From Clostridia bacterium (GTDB lineage Bacteria; Bacillota; Clostridia; Christensenellales; Aristaeellaceae): a stretch of 50,567 bases of DNA. Below, one piece after another: positions 1-7,011 of the stretch; position 1 is the stretch's first letter, and each line of letters opens with the position of its first letter. The position numbers and the translations under genes were made by a program. The DNA lies in assembly GCA_017552615.1 (NCBI GenBank), contig JAFZPI010000017.1, positions 1 through 50,567 on the forward strand, in the 5' to 3' direction. The notes beneath the pieces were generated by a model that was not told the origin of the DNA, made no database searches, and saw nothing but the letters and a program-made list of their open reading frames with translations.

Positions 1-19
1 ATGGCGATTGATGCGGTGG

Positions 20-93
20 TGGAGCAGGTGATGGGAATCGAACCCACGTGGTCGGCTTGGGAAGCCGAAGCTCTGCCATTGAGCTACACCTGC
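20..93 (-). tRNA. tRNA-Gly (anticodon CCC)
   Basis: Read on the minus strand this folds as a full cloverleaf: acceptor arm GCAGGTG pairs with CACCTGC, D-stem GCTC/GAGC, anticodon stem TCGGC/GCCGA around loop TTCCCAA (anticodon CCC), and a T-loop TTCGATT. The discriminator is T and CCA is encoded in the DNA (20-22). It reads GGG codons and is one of three glycine tRNAs in the window; the others (GCC, TCC) are in the array at 47.5 kb. Confidence 0.96.
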
Positions 94-133
94 ACGTCCC
101 GCATCAAGCCCAGCCAGACTTGCAGACGGATGT

Positions 134-162
134 ATCATAGCTGTTTTTGTCGTAACTGTCAA
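134..162 (-). promoter_or_regulatory. sigma-A promoter of tRNA-Gly(CCC)
   Basis: On the minus strand TTGACA (157-162) and TATGAT (134-139) are separated by exactly 17 bp and lie about 40 bp upstream of the tRNA 5' end. Confidence 0.8.
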
Positions 163-229
163 GGGGTTGATTGTGATTTTGGATAGACTTCTTACTGCTT
201 CAAACTCGCAAAGATTAAATGCAACGCAC

Positions 230-264
230 TTGCAACGCACATCAATTTGTAGTATAATCACTAC
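230..264 (+). promoter_or_regulatory. Promoter and likely operator of the relB-yafQ pair
   Basis: TTGCAA (230-235) and TATAAT (253-258) are 17 bp apart. Two features suggest repression at this promoter. An inverted repeat GTAGT (249-253) / ACTAC (260-264) straddles the -10 element, and the nonamer GCAACGCAC is directly repeated at 221-229 and 232-240, overlapping the -35. Antitoxins of the RelB family usually repress their own promoter, so the palindrome is the best operator candidate; that role is inference. Confidence 0.75.
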
Positions 265-282
265 GAAAGGAGATGCATTTTT

Positions 283-549
283 ATGACGACGAAAACGAAC
301 ATGACGCTTCGTGTTGAACCGGAGCTGCGCGATAAGGCGGCTATTCTTTTCAAGTCTCTTGGCTTGGATCTCAGCACCGCAACAGGGATCTTTTACCGAC
401 AAGCCCTTCGCTGTCATGGCCTGCCCTTTGAAATCAAACTGGATGAGCCCAACAAGGAGACATATAAGGCAATAGAAGCAGCTGAAAAAGGCGATGTGTA
501 CGGTCCGTATAACAGTGTCGCAGACCTGATGGAGGCACTGAATGCTTAA
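283..549 (+). CDS. relB: RelB/DinJ-family antitoxin
   Basis: An 88-residue protein with the N-terminal ribbon-helix-helix pattern of RelB/DinJ antitoxins (MTLRVEPELRDKAAILFKSL at about 7-26, then a helix with STATGIFYRQAL). The C-terminal part would wrap the toxin. It is preceded by AAAGGAG about 9 bp from the ATG and overlaps the downstream toxin gene by 8 bp, the usual antitoxin-first, translationally coupled order. It should neutralise the YafQ-like RNase and repress the promoter at 230-264. A short sequence of this kind cannot be assigned to RelB versus DinJ subfamily by eye. Confidence 0.87.
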   Translation: MTTKTNMTLRVEPELRDKAAILFKSLGLDLSTATGIFYRQALRCHGLPFEIKLDEPNKETYKAIEAAEKGDVYGPYNSVADLMEALNA

Positions 550-820
550 ACCGCAGTTTACAGGTCAGTTTAAACGGGACTATAAAGCGGCACTAAAGCG
601 AGGTTGTGATCCCGCAAAACTGGAGACGGTCATTTCGCTTTTGTGTCAGGAAAAGCCACTGGATGAGCATTATCGTGATCATCCGTTGGTCAATTCCCGG
701 AATTACAAAAACGTGCGGGAGTGTCACATTGAACCGGACTGGCTGCTGATCTATCAGGTTGTTCGCGACCGGCTTTTGCTGGTATTGATCCGCACAGGTT
801 CGCACAGTGAATTATTCTGA
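542..820 (+). CDS. yafQ: YafQ-family mRNA interferase toxin
   Basis: A 92-residue protein of the RelE/YafQ fold. The residues corresponding to the YafQ active site are visible: His47 (DHPL), His62 and Asp66 (CHIEPDW) and His88 (TGSHSELF), spaced as in YafQ toxins, so it is probably catalytically intact. YafQ toxins cut mRNA on the ribosome. The gene starts inside the end of relB (8 bp overlap), so the pair forms a type II toxin-antitoxin module. No mobile element lies directly beside it, but the left edge of the window hides the other side. Confidence 0.87.
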   Translation: MLKPQFTGQFKRDYKAALKRGCDPAKLETVISLLCQEKPLDEHYRDHPLVNSRNYKNVRECHIEPDWLLIYQVVRDRLLLVLIRTGSHSELF

Positions 821-846
821 GGAAAAAGCGGAAAGAATAAACGGAA

Positions 847-2628
847 ATGCAAAACTGGACAGATGATTCATTTACCCTTCCGGAGCAGGAAGACGACAGC
901 ACCTTGCTGCCGCTTTACCTGCGCCCGCAGGAACTTTCGCCGGATGCCCGGACTTACGGCACGCTGAGCTGGAACCGGCGCAGCAAGTGCTGGGTGGTCA
1001 AGGGCGATCCCTCAGTGACGGAGCTGTGCAAGCGGCTCTTCCCGGGGAGCGCGGGGGCGCGGCGCGGGGAGGCGCGATTCACGGCCCACCGGCGTGCGGT
1101 GGGCGATTTGTGCTGGCTGATGCTGCGCTTCCCCCTGCAGGTGAAGCTCGGGGACCTGGACCGCTGGGATGAGGCGGTTGCCGCGGTGCGGAACTACGCG
1201 ATCCGTCAGGAGAAAGCCGCCCGGATGCCCCAGGCAGCCGACCCGCCCGAGGGAAGCTTTGACGGCACGCTCATGAATTTCCAGCGGGAGGGCCTGGCTT
1301 TCCTCCTGCAGCATGACCGCTGCTTGCTGGCCGACGAGATGGGCCTTGGCAAAACCGTGCAGGCCCTGGCAATGCTGGCCGCTGACCGGCTCTTCCCCGC
1401 GCTGGTCGTTCCGCCGCCGCACCTGACCCTGAACTGGCGGGAGGAAGCCCAGCGATTCCTGCGCATCGAAGACCGTGCGCCGCGCGTGCACATCGTCACA
1501 GGCCTGACCCCGTATGATCTGCCTGAAGCGGACATTTACATCATGCACTATCTCCTCCTGCGTGGTTGGAAGGAAACCCTGCCGACCCTGCCCCTGCGCT
1601 GCGTGGTCTTCGACGAGATCCAGGAACTCCGTCATTCGGGGACAGAAAAATACAGCGCGGCGTCGCTCCTCGCAGAGAGCTGTGAGCGCGTGTACGGGCT
1701 TTCCGGAACGCCAATCTACAACCGGGGCGGGGAAATCTGGAACGTTATCAATATCCTGGACTTCCATTTCCTCGGGGACTGGGAGAGCTTTTCACGGGAG
1801 TGGTGCTACGGCTACGGCAGCGCCATCGTGGCGAAACCGGACGTCCTGGGAGACTACTTGCGGCGTGAAGGGCTGATGCTCCGCCGCACCAAAGAGGCTG
1901 TCCTGTCCCAGCTGCCGCCCAAGCGCCGCCTGGTGCAGGAACTGGACTGGAACGACAAGGTCTACGCGAAGCTGATGGCGCCGGTGATCCCACAGATCGT
2001 GAAGTGGAAGACCGACGCCAGCCTGACCCGGCAGGAGAAAAACATCCTGGAAGAAACCATCAGCCAGCGCGCCCGGCAGGCCACCGGCGTGGCCAAGGCC
2101 CCGTGGGTCTGCCAGTTTGTGCGGGCATTGCTGGAGAACGGGGAAAAAGTGCTCCTCTTTGCGCACCACCATGAAGTGATGGACATCTACCGCCAGGAAC
2201 TGAAGGCTTTTCACCCGGGCTTCATCACGGGCCGGGAGACCGTCAGCCAGAAGGAGCAGGCGGTCTCGCGCTTTATGGAAGGAAAGACAGACCTGTGCTG
2301 CATCAGTCTGCGTGCGGCGGCGGGCCTGAACCTCCAGCGCGCCACGTGTGTGGTGTTCGGCGAGCTGGACTGGAGTCCGGCGGTACATTCCCAGGCGGAG
2401 GACCGTGCGCACCGCATCGGCCAGCAGGACAGTCTTCTCTGCTATTACCTGGTCGCTCCCGCGGGTTCGGACGCCTCCATGCAGGAAGCTCTGGGCCTGA
2501 AGGTCAGCCAGTTTGTCGGCCTGATGGGCGATCGCCCCCAAACCCAGGAGGAAGCCGAGGCTGCCGCCAATTACGCGAGGCGGCATGTAGAGCAGATTGC
2601 GGAGAGGATGCTGGGAGGAGAAACCTGA
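847..2628 (+). CDS. SNF2-family DEAD/DEAH ATPase (stand-alone)
   Basis: A 593-residue Swi2/Snf2-type ATPase with both RecA lobes. Visible motifs: Walker A DEMGLGKT (about 163-170), Walker B DEIQ (256-259), motif III LSGTP (285-289) and motif VI QAEDRAHRIGQ (516-526). The first ~135 residues are a separate N-terminal region without a motif I recognise. No methyltransferase, nuclease or phospholipase-D domain is attached or adjacent, so this is not a recognisable DISARM or RapA locus; it resembles compact single-protein SNF2 translocases. The start is 26 bp after the toxin stop and its ribosome binding site is weak (GGAA only), so read-through from relB-yafQ is possible. A rho-independent terminator follows at 2646-2682. 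Confidence 0.9.
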   Translation: MQNWTDDSFTLPEQEDDSTLLPLYLRPQELSPDARTYGTLSWNRRSKCWVVKGDPSVTELCKRLFPGSAGARRGEARFTAHRRAVGDLCWLMLRFPLQVKLGDLDRWDEAVAAVRNYAIRQEKAARMPQAADPPEGSFDGTLMNFQREGLAFLLQHDRCLLADEMGLGKTVQALAMLAADRLFPALVVPPPHLTLNWREEAQRFLRIEDRAPRVHIVTGLTPYDLPEADIYIMHYLLLRGWKETLPTLPLRCVVFDEIQELRHSGTEKYSAASLLAESCERVYGLSGTPIYNRGGEIWNVINILDFHFLGDWESFSREWCYGYGSAIVAKPDVLGDYLRREGLMLRRTKEAVLSQLPPKRRLVQELDWNDKVYAKLMAPVIPQIVKWKTDASLTRQEKNILEETISQRARQATGVAKAPWVCQFVRALLENGEKVLLFAHHHEVMDIYRQELKAFHPGFITGRETVSQKEQAVSRFMEGKTDLCCISLRAAAGLNLQRATCVVFGELDWSPAVHSQAEDRAHRIGQQDSLLCYYLVAPAGSDASMQEALGLKVSQFVGLMGDRPQTQEEAEAAANYARRHVEQIAERMLGGET

Positions 2629-2645
2629 GTTTCCAAGGCAAATGG

Positions 2646-2682
2646 AAAACGCTGATTCCCTGCAGAACAGAGTCAGCGTTTT
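2646..2682 (+). terminator. Rho-independent terminator after the SNF2 gene
   Basis: Perfect 10 bp stem AAAACGCTGA / TCAGCGTTTT with a 17 nt loop, followed by a T-rich run (CGTTTGTTTTGC). The stem itself ends in A4/T4, so it could also stop the convergent Lgt-like operon on the minus strand. Confidence 0.82.
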
Positions 2683-2731
2683 CGTTTGTTTTGCATTTTC
2701 AATATGAAAGATCCATATCATTGTCACCCAT

Positions 2732-3892
2732 TCACATACGATCTTTTGACCTTTGATCCGTTCCGACCCGCAGACTTACCGTTGACAGCACGGCGCAGGC
2801 GATCAAGATGATGCCGTAGATCAGGACGACCTCGGAATCCATATCAATCTTGCCGAGGGTAAGTCCCGCCGCGAGGGCAAAGCCCGCCAGTTCCGCAGAG
2901 ATGGCGATGGGCGTCTCGAGTTCGTGTCTGTTCCAATGGAGGGTCAGGCAGGCCAGGCCCATTTCGGCCGAGAAGGCGATGATCAGGGCGGTGTAGAACT
3001 GCGGCTTGTCGAAGACGAACTCCGCAAAGATCACGGTCAGGAAGCCGGCGGCGACGGTCAGCAGGCGGAGAATGTCGCGCCAGGTCGCGCGGTGTTCCCG
3101 GATCACGCGCACCATGCGGATGGCCAGGACGGTTGAAATGGTCACGGCGGCGGCGATCTGTGTGAAGCTGATCACAAAGCCGAAACGGAGGGCGTCGTCA
3201 TCGCGAAGCTGCTCGAAAAAGATCTGGGAGCCGGAGAGAACAATGAGGAAAATACCGGCCAGTCGGCCGTCGGGGAGGAGAGTCTTGTGCTTTCGCTGGC
3301 GGAAAAGAAGGGTCAGGAGCGCTGCGAGGAGACACAGGGCCGCCAGCGCTTCCCAGAACCAGACGCAAACCTGCCAGGACGAAAAATCCTCGTCCGCGTA
3401 TGTACAGACGGAGAGAGGGAAGAACTGCAGGTTCTCGTCCTCGATCAGCGAGCCGATGCCCTGGCCGTTGAAGACCTCCGCGGCACGGCCACAGGCCAGC
3501 GCCAAGCAGGCGCCGGGGGCCAGGAGGTCCAGGGTCCGCAGGAGGGAGGGCTGTCCTTTTTCCCGTGTGAAAACCCAGAAAACAAGAACGCCCAGTAAAC
3601 CGCCGAAAAGGCCGCCGTAGAGGGTGGTTCCGCCCAACCACGGCTGTAGCAAAAAGAGCCATCCCGGCTCTGCGTAGACGTCGAGAAAACCAAGGTTCAC
3701 CAGGCCCCAGGCCAGATGACCGCCCAGGATCGCGCCAAGGGCCGCGCACAGGCCAGCCGCCAGGGCTTTGCGGCCGCCGAGGATGCGGGCCAGGACCAGC
3801 GCGCCGACGGCGCCTCCGGCCATCAGGAGACCGTACGGGGTGAAGCCGCCGGTGACCGGCAGCAGGAAACCCATTTCTTCCATTGGTGTCAA
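2732..3892 (-). CDS. Lgt-like polytopic membrane protein, copy 2
   Basis: A 386-residue integral membrane protein, longer than typical Lgt (~270-300), with about ten hydrophobic segments. It has the outline of prolipoprotein diacylglyceryl transferase: an N-terminal TPYGLLMAGG resembling the Lgt YGL segment, LYGGLFGG (91-98) where Lgt has HGG, CGRAAEVFNG (134-143) where Lgt has GRxxNFxN, and FEQLRDDD (226-233) near the second Lgt arginine. The histidine of HGG is absent and the Asn of GRxxN is replaced by Glu, so ordinary prolipoprotein modification is doubtful. It shares FFPLSV, RAAE and E-x2-R-D motifs with the copy at 4852-5916. The start shown is TTG; ATG at 3883 is the alternative. It is the last gene of the four-gene operon. 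Confidence 0.72.
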   Translation of the reverse strand: MTPMEEMGFLLPVTGGFTPYGLLMAGGAVGALVLARILGGRKALAAGLCAALGAILGGHLAWGLVNLGFLDVYAEPGWLFLLQPWLGGTTLYGGLFGGLLGVLVFWVFTREKGQPSLLRTLDLLAPGACLALACGRAAEVFNGQGIGSLIEDENLQFFPLSVCTYADEDFSSWQVCVWFWEALAALCLLAALLTLLFRQRKHKTLLPDGRLAGIFLIVLSGSQIFFEQLRDDDALRFGFVISFTQIAAAVTISTVLAIRMVRVIREHRATWRDILRLLTVAAGFLTVIFAEFVFDKPQFYTALIIAFSAEMGLACLTLHWNRHELETPIAISAELAGFALAAGLTLGKIDMDSEVVLIYGIILIACAVLSTVSLRVGTDQRSKDRM

Positions 3893-3910
3893 ACCCCATT
3901 ATCCGCGGGC

Positions 3911-4855
3911 TCAGGGCAGGGAATACGCTTCCTCCGCGGTGATAAAGTAGATGCAGTCGGAGATCGTGCGTTTTTTGCCGTTCAGGGCGTTGATGCGGGT
4001 TGTTCCGAGCACCAGCCAGGAGGAGGAGCCACCGTCGAGGTTGAAGGCCTCTTGGGCGCCCATGTCGTAGGCCAGCTGGGCGAGCTCGGGGATGGTGTAT
4101 CCACCGTTATCATGCTGTTCCGGGCCTTCGGTGGTGATGATGAGGTAGCTCAGCTCGTCCATCTGGCAGAGGGCTGTGCGCTGGGCCTTGCCGTACCCGA
4201 CACGGCGCATGCACATTTCGGTGTACTCCGTCTGCAGGACACCGTCGATGACCAGCGCCGGGCCAAAGACGAATGACTGCAGGATCTCGCCGTCAAAATC
4301 GTCGTAGTTGTTGGCAACCGGAGCCCGGAAGATGTGGAAATCCCCGTTCCCGTCGATAAACATGCAGTCCCACTCGGTGGCTTTGGCCTTCCGCAGGGTC
4401 TGCCCGTTGCGGATGACCACGCCCTGGGTGCGGTCCACGCAGTAGTCGCCGCTGATGGTGAGCACGGCGTGCTCCCGCTCGGCCATGGTCGTGACGAAAA
4501 CGGTCTGCTTGGAGGGATATTTGCGCCAGGAGGTTGTGCGGATCTGGGTGGGATCGGCGATCTGCACCCAGGTGAAATACACTTTGGTGACCCCGATGAC
4601 CCGGCTCTCGATGCGCACCGAAAGCGTTCCGTCCAGGTATCCGCCCTGGTCCGACAGCCAGCCCTCCGCGTGGGGCTCATAGGGGGTCTTGGCCTGGAGG
4701 TCGATCGGTGCTGCGTCCGGGTTCTGCAATTCCACGGGATTGTAGTACGGGAGGTCCGCCTCCGCCGCGGCCACGGGCATGGAGGACGGAACGAGGAACG
4801 CGATCAGTACGAACACCAGGATCAGGACCAGGACCAGCGGCAGGATCTTTTTCAA
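3911..4855 (-). CDS. Secreted phosphodiester glycosidase (NAGPA domain), copy 2
   Basis: A 314-residue protein with an N-terminal hydrophobic export or anchor segment (about residues 3-24), then a NAGPA/phosphodiester glycosidase domain: an ISGDYC block, a VVIRNGQ strand, an FGPALVIDG block and the C-terminal signature AFNLDGGSSSWLVL. Family members hydrolyse sugar-1-phosphodiester bonds, classically GlcNAc-1-phospho-6-mannose; the substrate here is unknown. I chose the TTG start at 4855 because it has AGGAGG 6 bp upstream, opens directly on the signal sequence and overlaps the TGA of the upstream Lgt-like gene (TTGA), implying translational coupling. A longer upstream frame exists but would bury the signal peptide. 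Confidence 0.82.
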   Translation of the reverse strand: MKKILPLVLVLILVFVLIAFLVPSSMPVAAAEADLPYYNPVELQNPDAAPIDLQAKTPYEPHAEGWLSDQGGYLDGTLSVRIESRVIGVTKVYFTWVQIADPTQIRTTSWRKYPSKQTVFVTTMAEREHAVLTISGDYCVDRTQGVVIRNGQTLRKAKATEWDCMFIDGNGDFHIFRAPVANNYDDFDGEILQSFVFGPALVIDGVLQTEYTEMCMRRVGYGKAQRTALCQMDELSYLIITTEGPEQHDNGGYTIPELAQLAYDMGAQEAFNLDGGSSSWLVLGTTRINALNGKKRTISDCIYFITAEEAYSLP

Positions 4856-5916
4856 AGGAGAGCCTCCTTGCGTATCTGGCGGCGGGTCAGGATGAGCTCC
4901 ATCACCAGCATGCCGATGTCGGTCAGGATCATACCGGGATAGCACCAGTCCTTGGGATGGATCTTCATCCAGTCTTTGGCTGCCTCCCCGAGGGGCAGCG
5001 CGTCGATGAACGACGTGAGTTTGTCGTCAAGGCCGAACTGGAGCGCGGCGTTGACACCGATGATCAGCAGGAGAAGGAAGACCGGCACGGCGATCCCGAG
5101 CCAGCTTTTGCGGGAGCGCACGGCCGCGAGCAGGATGCACGCGGTCATGGCGGCCATGCAGAGGATCTGTTCCATCTGCACGAGCACAAAGATCGTGTGG
5201 CTGAGGTTGTCCCGCATGAGCTCCAGGATGAATACGGGTGCGCACAGGAACACGACGGTCCGCTCAAAAGCCACGCCGCGGGCCCCGGAGCATTTGCGGA
5301 GCCAGTGCACGGCGAGAAAAACACAGATCAGGCTGAAGATCGCGATATGCAAGCTGATGGGCAGCACCCACTCCTGTTCCCACGCGGCGTCGCCCCACAT
5401 GTCCTCGCTGTAGGAGGTGTTGGGCACGGACAGCGGGAAGAAGTGGGTCCAGCCGGCTTCGGTCAGGTCCTGTCCCTGGGCATAGCGGCCAATGGAACGG
5501 AAAACACCCTCGGCTTCATCGAGGCCCCGCGCACCGAGGAAACACTCGGCGGCGCGCGCAAACGTCACGCCCAAAGCCAGCGGGGCGGCGAAGCAGTCCA
5601 GGGCCCGTCGGACGGGCACTTTCGCCGCCAGAGCCGCGAGGACGCAGCCCAGCGTGAATCCCGCGCAGCCCCCCACAAAGGAGAGATGCTCGTGGTTCAG
5701 CTCGGTCAGCGCGCCGAGGCCGAGGTCCGCGAAGACATCCATCCGGAACAGGACGTACACGCCCTTTGAAAGAATGTAGCCTGTCACAAGACCGATGGCG
5801 AGCGTCAGCCAGGCTAGCCTGCGCTTCTCGCCCTCCCGGGCCAGGATGAGATGAAAGAGCCAGGCGCTCAACAGCAGGCCGCCGCCGAAGATCAGGACAA
5901 ACGGAATCGCGTCCAT
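4852..5916 (-). CDS. Lgt-like polytopic membrane protein, copy 1
   Basis: A 354-residue multi-pass membrane protein paralogous to the one at 2732-3892. Shared landmarks are SFVGGCAG (79-86, at the Lgt HGG position), FARAAECFLG (119-128), HFFPLSV (158-164) and ILELMRDN (230-237). As in its paralog, the Lgt HGG histidine is missing and GRxxN reads RAAE, while an arginine in each motif is retained. The ATG at 5916 is chosen because the longer frame overlaps the preceding gene and has no ribosome binding site; GGGAG lies 13 bp upstream. The gene is flanked and coupled on both sides by the NAGPA-domain genes, so the pair is likely one functional unit in the envelope. The reaction is unknown. Confidence 0.72.
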   Translation of the reverse strand: MDAIPFVLIFGGGLLLSAWLFHLILAREGEKRRLAWLTLAIGLVTGYILSKGVYVLFRMDVFADLGLGALTELNHEHLSFVGGCAGFTLGCVLAALAAKVPVRRALDCFAAPLALGVTFARAAECFLGARGLDEAEGVFRSIGRYAQGQDLTEAGWTHFFPLSVPNTSYSEDMWGDAAWEQEWVLPISLHIAIFSLICVFLAVHWLRKCSGARGVAFERTVVFLCAPVFILELMRDNLSHTIFVLVQMEQILCMAAMTACILLAAVRSRKSWLGIAVPVFLLLLIIGVNAALQFGLDDKLTSFIDALPLGEAAKDWMKIHPKDWCYPGMILTDIGMLVMELILTRRQIRKEALL

Positions 5917-5935
5917 GGCGATGATGTCACTCCCA

Positions 5936-6850
5936 TTACTGCGCAGAGGCGAAATAGATGATATCGAGAAGCTTGCGGGCTTCGTGGCCGGAGCCGTTCG
6001 CGCGTTTTCCGCACAGGGCAATCGTAGCCGAGTTGCCGCCGTCGAGGTTATAGGCGACCTGGACGCCCTGGCGCCAGACCAGGTCGGCGAACTGGGACAT
6101 GGTCATGCCCTTCGAGCCGAGGGAGGGGCCGGAGCAGGCGATCACTTTATAATGCAGGGGTCCCGCCTGGCAGATGCAGATGCGCTGCTTGTAGCCTGCG
6201 GAGTCCATGTCCACGAAACTGCGGTCCGAGCGGTGGTAATCCGTGATCAGTTCGCCGTTGTCGACCAGGCAGGGGCCGAAGGTGAAGGCGTTGATGATGC
6301 GTTTGCCGTTGATGGTCTCCGGGATGCTGTCCTGTGTGGGCCGGTAGAAGATATGGAAATCCCCGTCCTCGTCGATGAGGAGGACGTCCATCAGGCGGCC
6401 GTAAGTCGTGTCTTCCTCCTCCAGGTGGTTGCGGTACATGATGCCCTGGCGGATGATATACCCCATGCCGTGCTTGTCCGCGGCGTTGTTGTAGTCGCCG
6501 TTGACGGCCAGGACCGCGTTCACTTCCTGCGCCATGCGCAGGGGATCCCGCGCGTCGTTGGAGTCGAAGCTGGTCGCGGCCTTGGTGCGCAGTTGGGAGG
6601 CGTCGCTGATCACGATGTCTGCCACCCAGTATTCGGTGCGGGCTTCGTGGCCGCTGACGATGGTCACGGTGATGGTGCTGTCCGTGTACCCGCAGACGGT
6701 GTTGCCGTCCGCGTCGGTATATGGCGCGGTATAGCCCTCCCGGGAGAGGCTGGAACCGCCGGAGAAATCGATCGGCAGCGGGATCTCGGCCCCCGCAGCG
6801 ACGCAGAACAGGCACAGGAACAGGGCGATGGACAGGATGCGTTTCAGCAT
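5936..6850 (-). CDS. Secreted phosphodiester glycosidase (NAGPA domain), copy 1
   Basis: A 304-residue protein with a clean signal peptide (MLKRILSIALFLCLFCVAAGA) followed by a NAGPA domain: LAVNGDYNN, YIIRQGIMYR, TFGPCLVDNG and the signature AYNLDGGNSATIALCG. The ATG at 6850 is preferred over the one at 6880 because GAGGTG sits 7 bp upstream and translation opens on the signal peptide. It is the first gene of the operon and directly follows the promoter at 6881-6909. It is paralogous to the protein at 3911-4855 but clearly diverged, so the duplication of the pair is not recent. Confidence 0.85.
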   Translation of the reverse strand: MLKRILSIALFLCLFCVAAGAEIPLPIDFSGGSSLSREGYTAPYTDADGNTVCGYTDSTITVTIVSGHEARTEYWVADIVISDASQLRTKAATSFDSNDARDPLRMAQEVNAVLAVNGDYNNAADKHGMGYIIRQGIMYRNHLEEEDTTYGRLMDVLLIDEDGDFHIFYRPTQDSIPETINGKRIINAFTFGPCLVDNGELITDYHRSDRSFVDMDSAGYKQRICICQAGPLHYKVIACSGPSLGSKGMTMSQFADLVWRQGVQVAYNLDGGNSATIALCGKRANGSGHEARKLLDIIYFASAQ

Positions 6851-6880
6851 GGTGCACACCTCGACATAAAAATTCATCAT

Positions 6881-6909
6881 ATTGTAACAATTTTGACCGG
6901 ACTTGTCAA
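6881..6909 (-). promoter_or_regulatory. sigma-A promoter of the NAGPA/Lgt-like operon
   Basis: Minus strand TTGACA (6904-6909), 17 bp spacer, TACAAT (6881-6886), about 30 bp upstream of the chosen start codon. No operator-like palindrome is evident. Confidence 0.85.
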
Positions 6910-6955
6910 TGCGTGCACGGCGCCTGCGGCGCGGGAAGTGAAGTTTTTACAAGTG

Positions 6956-6980
6956 AAAACCCCGCCGGGGTGCGGCGGGG
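6956..6980 (-). terminator. Terminator of the sugar ABC operon
   Basis: CCCCGCCG / CGGCGGGG, an 8 bp GC stem with a 5 nt loop, followed on the minus strand by TTTTCACTT. It lies about 30 bp beyond the mmsB-like stop codon. Confidence 0.85.
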
Positions 6981-7011
6981 CAGGATGGGTGACCGTTTGG
7001 ATTCAGGATAT

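Noticed and set aside
1-186. A short plus-strand open frame covering the left edge
   Set aside because: It is the antisense reading of tRNA-Gly(CCC); no ribosome binding site or protein family supports it.
847-2628. DISARM-like or restriction-linked SNF2 defence locus
   Set aside because: No methyltransferase, DUF1998 or phospholipase-D gene is adjacent; the protein has no extra domain that I can identify.
2732-3892. Housekeeping prolipoprotein diacylglyceryl transferase (lgt)
   Set aside because: The HGG histidine and the GRxxN asparagine are replaced, the protein is ~100 residues too long, and it is paired with a NAGPA-domain gene; a canonical call would overstate it.
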